A DNA stretch of 10,593 nucleotides from Gammaproteobacteria bacterium. GTDB taxonomy: Bacteria; Pseudomonadota; Gammaproteobacteria; UBA4575. Each line of letters starts with the position of its first letter. The stretch's first letter is position 1. The translations under genes were made by a program, and so were the position numbers. Of the stretch, positions 6,362-10,593 are shown in pieces. The notes beneath the pieces are model-generated. The model was not told the origin of the DNA, did no database searches, and was given only the letters and a program-made list of their open reading frames with translations. The DNA is taken from the NCBI GenBank assembly GCA_027297825.1, contig JAPUHH010000163.1, forward strand, positions 1 to 10,593. Reading direction: 5' to 3'.

Positions 6362-8014
6362 CTACATGTTAAGGGTCAATTCACCGAGGCGCTTGGTAAG
6401 TAACATATTCTCACGGTAATCGATCGGCACCACCACGAGACTCGGCGCACCATCATTAAATGCATTCTCTAAAGTGCTCAGCAAGTCTTTACTATCGTTT
6501 ACAAAATAACCGTTCCAGCCGAATGAATTAGCCAGCATTTCCCAATCTGGGTTATCAAAGGATAAATCCGTATGTTTCCCGAATTCACTTTGCTGTTTCC
6601 AGGCAATCAATCCATATTGCTTATCTTCCCAAACCATCATCACGATATTGCTATTGAGTCGTTTAGCAGTTTCCATCTCCTGCACATTCATCAAAAACCC
6701 TGCGTCTCCCGCAATGCCTAAAACACGTCGGCCTGGATATACCAAGTTAGCGGCAATCGCGCCCGGCAATGAAAAGCCCATAGAACAAAATCCGTTAGGG
6801 ATCAAACAGGTATTCGGTTCATGACAATGGTAATATCGCGCGATCCACATCTTGTGCGCGCCCACGTCGGATAACAAAATGTCATTCGGCCCTAGAACTT
6901 GGCGCGCATCCCACAATGCTTTTTGTGGTCGAATACTACCTTTAGTGTCATCATCTTTATGTTCCGCAAGATCCTCTATCATATCTTGGCGTATTTTATT
7001 TTGTCTCGTAAGGTCGTAATAAAATTTAACCCTATCTTTGGCGCGCGCGTTTAATGCCTCAAGTGTATGAGCAAGATCACCAATCAATTCAATTTGCGGA
7101 TGATAATTTTGATCGATTTCAGCGGGCAAAAAATCTGCATGAATTATTTTTTTATCGCTGTTTGGATTCCACAAACTTGGATGATACTCCACCATGTCAA
7201 AGCCAAGCGTGATGACAACGTCTGCTTCGTCAATTAGAAATGACATTCGATCACGACTTCCAAGGCCAATAGTAAATAAGCAGTGTTCAGAATCTTTATC
7301 GACACAGCCCTTTGCCATGAAGGTGCTCATTACGCCTATATTTGTACGTTTACTAAACTTGCGCAGCTGTTGACTGGCGCCCGTACGCACAATACCGTTA
7401 CCAGCAAGAATAATGGGGCGACTACTTGACGCAATGATTTCAAATGCATTATCAATCACTGCTTCATCAGGCACTGATCGCATATAGCGCTGCGGTTTAA
7501 TTGGATTAATATCGCTAGATTCTTTAGCAATGTTTTCAGGTAATTCGATTAGCACCGCACCAGGTTTTTCAGAACGCGCAATTCGCACCGCCTTGCGAAT
7601 GATTTCGGGTATGGTATTAGGATGCAGAACGGAGGTCGCCCATTTAGTAACCGGCTCAAACATCTTCACCACATCCATGATTTGATGAGATTCTTTATGC
7701 AAACGTAGAGTGGAGCCCTGACCGGTTAACACCAACATCGGTGCACGATCCATATTCGAATCGGCAACACCCGTAATTAAATTCGTGGCGCCGGGGCCCA
7801 GTGTGCCCAAACACCCTGCAGGGTTACCAGTTAAGCGACCATAAACTTCGGCCATGAATGCTGCACCTTGCTCATGGCGGGTAAGTATAAATTTGATCTT
7901 GCCAGAGTCTTCAAGCGAGATCATAAAGTCGGCATTCTCTTCGCCTGGAACGCCAAATATGTATTCAATACCTTCTTCTTCTAAACATTTTACGAAAAGA
8001 TCTGACGCTTTCAT
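6362..8014 (-). CDS. alsS: AlsS-like thiamine-diphosphate enzyme (catabolic acetolactate synthase family)
   Basis: A 550-residue ThDP enzyme with the usual three-domain order: pyrimidine-binding domain (1 to about 165), central domain (about 185-325) and pyrophosphate-binding domain (about 365-535). Glu48 in RHEQGAAFMAE is the conserved ThDP-activating glutamate. The metal and diphosphate motif starts at GDAGF (436-440) and ends at VWED (461-464), where many relatives have GDG and NN. The VWED and YGLIAWKQ segments and the C-terminal PIDYRENM resemble Bacillus AlsS (VWND, DMVAFQQ, PVDYSDN) more than the anabolic FAD-dependent IlvB/IlvG enzymes. Expected reaction: two pyruvate to acetolactate and CO2. 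No acetolactate decarboxylase or IlvN-type regulatory subunit gene is in the window, so another ThDP reaction remains possible. As first gene of the leftward operon it has a good ribosome binding site, AGGGGA, 5 bases before the ATG. Confidence 0.85.
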   Translation of the reverse strand: MKASDLFVKCLEEEGIEYIFGVPGEENADFMISLEDSGKIKFILTRHEQGAAFMAEVYGRLTGNPAGCLGTLGPGATNLITGVADSNMDRAPMLVLTGQGSTLRLHKESHQIMDVVKMFEPVTKWATSVLHPNTIPEIIRKAVRIARSEKPGAVLIELPENIAKESSDINPIKPQRYMRSVPDEAVIDNAFEIIASSSRPIILAGNGIVRTGASQQLRKFSKRTNIGVMSTFMAKGCVDKDSEHCLFTIGLGSRDRMSFLIDEADVVITLGFDMVEYHPSLWNPNSDKKIIHADFLPAEIDQNYHPQIELIGDLAHTLEALNARAKDRVKFYYDLTRQNKIRQDMIEDLAEHKDDDTKGSIRPQKALWDARQVLGPNDILLSDVGAHKMWIARYYHCHEPNTCLIPNGFCSMGFSLPGAIAANLVYPGRRVLGIAGDAGFLMNVQEMETAKRLNSNIVMMVWEDKQYGLIAWKQQSEFGKHTDLSFDNPDWEMLANSFGWNGYFVNDSKDLLSTLENAFNDGAPSLVVVPIDYRENMLLTKRLGELTLNM

Positions 8015-8019
8015 CTTAG

Positions 8020-8025
8020 TCCCCT
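8020..8025 (-). promoter_or_regulatory. Ribosome binding site of the AlsS-like gene
   Basis: AGGGGA on the minus strand lies 5 bases before the ATG at 8012-8014. It is the strongest ribosome binding site in the leftward gene set and fixes the start of the first gene. Confidence 0.75.
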
Positions 8026-8321
8026 AATAATTTTATTATTTAAATTTTCTATAGCGCTTATTCTCTTATTTTTTATAGTTTGAACAAGTAGACCAAAATA
8101 TTGAGTTTTTCTTACAACCACACAAAGTGTACTCCGCCTCATTTAAATGCGCCCAAATTTTGTAATGCATATAAGTATTTTCTAAATTAGAAAGCTCAAA
8201 TCCATTGATAGAAAACCACTTAATTTGTTTATTGTGTTGTCTACATGCGCGATAATACATTGAAATAATTTGCGCAGTTTCCCGTTCATCTATCCCATAC
8301 GCAAAGTTAATAATAACTTAC

Positions 8322-8328
8322 AAGGGAA
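8322..8328 (+). promoter_or_regulatory. Ribosome binding site fixing the start of the glutamate-synthase-like gene
   Basis: AAGGGAA lies 4 bases before the ATG at 8333. It decides between this ATG and an in-frame TTG 63 bases upstream at 8270, which has no such site and would add 21 polar residues before the membrane anchor. Confidence 0.75.
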
Positions 8329-8332
8329 CCCA

Positions 8333-9832
8333 ATGACGGCAGAATTACCTGTTTTTTTAATACGATTTCTTGAGATCGCGGTCTTACTATTCGTTTTTGC
8401 AATCGGTATTCTAATTTTATTAGTTGGTGTGTTGTACATCATTGACAAATCTCAGCGCGCTCAAGCAATTCGGCATAACTTTCCTGTCATCGGCCGCTTT
8501 CGTTATTACTTTGAAGATTTAGGCGAGTTTTTCCGGCAGTACTTTTTTGCCATGGATCGTGAAGAGTTACCTTTTAACCGTGCGGAACGATCATGGGCTT
8601 ACCGCGCAGCAAAAAATATCGACAATACCGTTGCGTTTGGTTCAACGCGAGATTTGCGCCCGTCAGGAACCGTATTGTTCGTAAACTGCCCTTTCCCAAC
8701 CTTAACTGAAGATGCAGCTCCCACAAGCGACGTGACAATCGGTCCTTACACAACACACCCTTACACTACCAATTCGATTTTTAATATCTCGGGCATGAGC
8801 TTTGGTGCCATTTCTAAACCGGCAGTGCTAGCACTCTCTAATGGTGCACGGATGGCAGGCTGTTGGATGAATACGGGCGAGGGTGGGTTATCTCCTTATC
8901 ATTTAGAAGGTGGAGCCGACATTGTGTTTCAAATAGGTACTGCTAAATACGGGGTTCGTGATGCAGAAGGAAATCTAAGCAATGATAAATTACGTGAGGT
9001 CGCAGCACACGAACAAATAAAGATGTTTGAGCTTAAATTAAGCCAAGGCGCAAAACCGGGGAAAGGTGGCATATTACCTGGCGGGAAGGTCACAGCAGAA
9101 ATTGCACAGATTCGCGGCATCCCTGCTGGAAGCGACTCCATCAGTCCTAACCGGCATCCAGAAATTGATTCAGTAGATGAATTACTTGATCAGATTGAAC
9201 GTATTCGCAATGTCACCGGCAAGCCAACGGGTTTTAAAGCCGTAATTGGTGCTTATGGTTGGATTGACAATCTCTTTGATGCCATAAAAAAACGCGGAAT
9301 TGAACATGCACCTGATTTCATTACTGTGGACAGCGCCGATGGTGGCACGGGTGCCGCACCCATGAGCCTAATGGACTACATGGGTTTACCCATTAAAGAA
9401 AGTCTTCCATTGGTCGTTGATCGGTTAAAAACTCATGGATTACGTGACCGCATCAAGATCATTGTCTCGGGGAAATTAATAACCCCTGCAGAAGTGGCTT
9501 GGGCCTTTGCGGTAGGCGCTGAATTTGTGGTCTCAGCACGTGGCTTTATGTTTTCTTTGGGCTGTATCCAAGCCTTGCAATGCAATAAGAACACTTGCCC
9601 AACCGGTATAACTACGCACGACAAAAAACTTCAAGCTGGCTTAGATCCGACAATAAAAGCAGAGCGTGTAAAAAATTATGCTCAAAACATGGTCCACGAA
9701 GTAGGCGTGATTGCACATTCTTGTGGTGTGCATGAACCACGACAATTGCGACGCTTTCATGCGCGCATGGTGCGACCGGATGGTAAGTCCGTACCTTTAA
9801 ATGAACTATATCCAGATTCAAATCCAACATAA
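8333..9832 (+). CDS. Membrane-anchored FMN-binding glutamate-synthase-family protein
   Basis: The 499 residues comprise one N-terminal membrane helix (about 8-37, FLEIAVLLFVFAIGILILLVG region), a linker, and a soluble barrel equivalent to the FMN and iron-sulfur synthase domain of glutamate synthase GltB. Visible motifs are GMSFGAISKPA (154-164), NTGEGG (180-185), KPGKGGILPGGKV (241-253), DSADGGTGAAP (333-343) and the FMN-phosphate side VSGKLITPAE. Cysteines 411, 417 and 422 have the C-x5-C-x4-C spacing of the GltB 3Fe-4S cluster. The N-terminal glutaminase and C-terminal beta-helix domains of full GltB are absent, so it cannot release ammonia from glutamine itself. True activity and electron partner are unknown. 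Few positive residues follow the signal anchor at once (KSQR at 39-42), so a cytoplasmic catalytic domain is plausible. A DoxX-family gene follows 41 bases later, probably in the same operon. Confidence 0.92.
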   Translation: MTAELPVFLIRFLEIAVLLFVFAIGILILLVGVLYIIDKSQRAQAIRHNFPVIGRFRYYFEDLGEFFRQYFFAMDREELPFNRAERSWAYRAAKNIDNTVAFGSTRDLRPSGTVLFVNCPFPTLTEDAAPTSDVTIGPYTTHPYTTNSIFNISGMSFGAISKPAVLALSNGARMAGCWMNTGEGGLSPYHLEGGADIVFQIGTAKYGVRDAEGNLSNDKLREVAAHEQIKMFELKLSQGAKPGKGGILPGGKVTAEIAQIRGIPAGSDSISPNRHPEIDSVDELLDQIERIRNVTGKPTGFKAVIGAYGWIDNLFDAIKKRGIEHAPDFITVDSADGGTGAAPMSLMDYMGLPIKESLPLVVDRLKTHGLRDRIKIIVSGKLITPAEVAWAFAVGAEFVVSARGFMFSLGCIQALQCNKNTCPTGITTHDKKLQAGLDPTIKAERVKNYAQNMVHEVGVIAHSCGVHEPRQLRRFHARMVRPDGKSVPLNELYPDSNPT

Positions 9833-9861
9833 AAATTTTTGACGCCACGTCATTAGCAACT

Positions 9862-9872
9862 AGGAGACTCCT
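9862..9872 (+). promoter_or_regulatory. Ribosome binding site of the DoxX gene inside a palindrome
   Basis: AGGAG (9862-9866) lies 7 bases before the ATG at 9874 and is a strong ribosome binding site. It is half of AGGAGACTCCT, a perfect inverted repeat with one central base. A one-base loop cannot fold as drawn, but the CTCCT copy could pair with the AGGAG of another transcript or mark a DNA operator. Chance is also possible. Confidence 0.5.
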
Positions 9873-9873
9873 C

Positions 9874-10524
9874 ATGTCAGCAGTCATCACCACAGCAAAT
9901 ACATTACAGAATATTTTAGATAAATTCCGAGGAATCGATTTTCTTGGCCCACTTGCATTGCGCTTGTATTTAGCACCCATCTTTATTGCAGTTGGCTTAC
10001 ATAAATTTATGAATATTGAAGATATTGCCAGCTGGTTTGGAAATTCTGATTGGGGGCTTGGTCTTCCATTTCCTACCATTATGGCTTATATGGCTGCATC
10101 AGCCGAACTGTTTGGTGGTATTGCATTGCTAATAGGATTCGCAGTTCGTTGGTTTACCATTCCATTGATGGTTACCATGCTAGTAGCCGCGTTTGCGGTG
10201 CATTTGGATCACGGCTGGTTTGCCATTGCACCGGGCAATCCAGAAACAAGTACTGCAAAACCACTTGCATCACTGGGAATCTCTGCGGCTAAACGCAGCT
10301 TGGAAAATAGTGAAGAAGTAGGTAACCGTGTGAGCGCGGCAAAATCATTATTGAAAAAACATGGCGACTATAATTGGATTACCGAGAAAGGAAATTTTGT
10401 TGTGCTTAACAATGGCATTGAATTCTCTGTGACCTATTTCATTATGTTAATGGTGCTTTTTTTCATCGGTGCGGGAAGATACCTCAGTTTCGACTATTGG
10501 CTCGCAAGAATCTTTAGAGAGTAG
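9874..10524 (+). CDS. DoxX-family integral membrane protein
   Basis: A 216-residue inner-membrane protein with four predicted helices at about 24-44, 69-90, 93-112 and 183-201. The first helix region carries the DoxX pattern LRLYLAPIFIAVGLHKF, followed by an amphipathic segment ending in WFG. Between helices 3 and 4 lies a hydrophilic section of about 70 residues (113-181) with a charged, probably helical stretch (SAAKRSLENSEEVGNRVSAA) and HGDYNWITEKGNF. DoxX proteins are named after the small subunit of archaeal thiosulfate:quinone oxidoreductase, but most members have no assigned activity. The HDYNWLT-like loop and the ending NNGIEFSVTYFIM recall the HvfX-type branch linked to copper-peptide clusters. 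That is a recollection, and no DUF692 or bufferin gene is present here. It lies 41 bases after the FMN protein on the same strand, suggesting a shared membrane redox function. Confidence 0.88.
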   Translation: MSAVITTANTLQNILDKFRGIDFLGPLALRLYLAPIFIAVGLHKFMNIEDIASWFGNSDWGLGLPFPTIMAYMAASAELFGGIALLIGFAVRWFTIPLMVTMLVAAFAVHLDHGWFAIAPGNPETSTAKPLASLGISAAKRSLENSEEVGNRVSAAKSLLKKHGDYNWITEKGNFVVLNNGIEFSVTYFIMLMVLFFIGAGRYLSFDYWLARIFRE

Positions 10525-10565
10525 CGAGCATTACCTAGATAGTGATCATTGCTTCGACCCATTGA

Positions 10566-10586
10566 GGCATTGGAACTTATGCCAAT
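10566..10586 (+). terminator. Weak inverted repeat after the DoxX gene, possible terminator
   Basis: Two overlapping 5-base stems are possible: GGCAT with ATGCC (10566-10570, 10579-10583) and ATTGG with CCAAT (10569-10573, 10582-10586), each with an 8-base loop and followed by ATTTTCT. The stems are short and the T run is poor, so this is a weak candidate. An ATG at 10579 also opens a frame to the window edge (five codons visible) and could be the start of a following gene, which would argue against a terminator here. Confidence 0.2.
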
Positions 10587-10593
10587 ATTTTCT

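Larger units (their letters stand above)
8015..8332. promoter_or_regulatory. Divergent intergenic region between the AlsS-like and glutamate-synthase-like genes
   Basis: This AT-rich stretch of 318 bases separates two gene sets read away from each other, so it must hold both promoters unless transcripts arrive from elsewhere. For the plus strand, GATAAT at 8251-8256 is a 5/6 match to a -10 element but lacks a good -35 at 17 bases. For the minus strand I see only AT-rich candidates and no confident promoter. AATAAT and ATTATT arms (8026-8040) form an AT palindrome just upstream of the AlsS ribosome binding site. A 64-codon minus-strand frame (8066-8260) without a ribosome binding site also lies here. 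I do not call it a gene. Confidence 0.4.

Noticed and set aside
8270..8332. In-frame TTG extension of the glutamate-synthase-like gene
   Set aside because: It adds 21 residues with no ribosome binding site before a well-placed AAGGGAA and ATG that begin directly at the membrane anchor.
9841..9851. GACG-CCA-CGTC inverted repeat between the FMN protein and DoxX genes, considered as a terminator
   Set aside because: A four-base stem with no following T run is too weak, and the two genes look co-transcribed.
1..10593. CRISPR array, insertion sequence or toxin-antitoxin pair
   Set aside because: No spaced repeat series, transposase or toxin-like small gene pair is visible; the only mobile-element gene is the integrase.

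Overview
The window looks like a chromosomal stretch of a moderately AT-rich Gram-negative bacterium, most likely a gammaproteobacterium. The evidence is the protein families and their style: an MaeA-type malic enzyme, a P4-type integrase and a membrane-anchored glutamate-synthase-like protein next to a DoxX protein. A Legionellales-like host is my impression only, and nothing in the window fixes the genus.

Left part (1 to about 1586, minus strand): the end of an integrated element. A complete P4-type tyrosine integrase is read leftwards. Its stop codon overlaps the start of a second, unrecognised gene that runs off the left edge. Just upstream of the integrase are a perfect tandem 12-base repeat, a 13-base palindrome and a candidate promoter. 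The element boundary must lie between the integrase start and the malic enzyme stop. No tRNA is visible there.

Middle part (1587 to 8014, minus strand): four closely packed metabolic genes read leftwards. In transcription order they are an AlsS-like thiamine-diphosphate enzyme, an aldehyde dehydrogenase, a type II NADH dehydrogenase fused to a C-terminal cyclic-nucleotide-binding-like domain, and NAD-dependent malic enzyme. Gaps are 9, 39 and 5 bases, so they are probably one operon. Malic enzyme makes pyruvate and NADH, the AlsS-like enzyme would use pyruvate, the aldehyde dehydrogenase would make NADH, and the NADH dehydrogenase returns NADH electrons to quinone. This reads as a pyruvate-node and NADH-disposal module (inference).

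Right part (8015 to 10593): a divergent intergenic region of about 320 bases, then two plus-strand genes. The first is a membrane-anchored FMN and 3Fe-4S protein equivalent to the synthase domain of glutamate synthase without its glutaminase domain. The second is a four-helix DoxX-family membrane protein. The last 69 bases hold only a weak inverted repeat and a possible start of a next gene.
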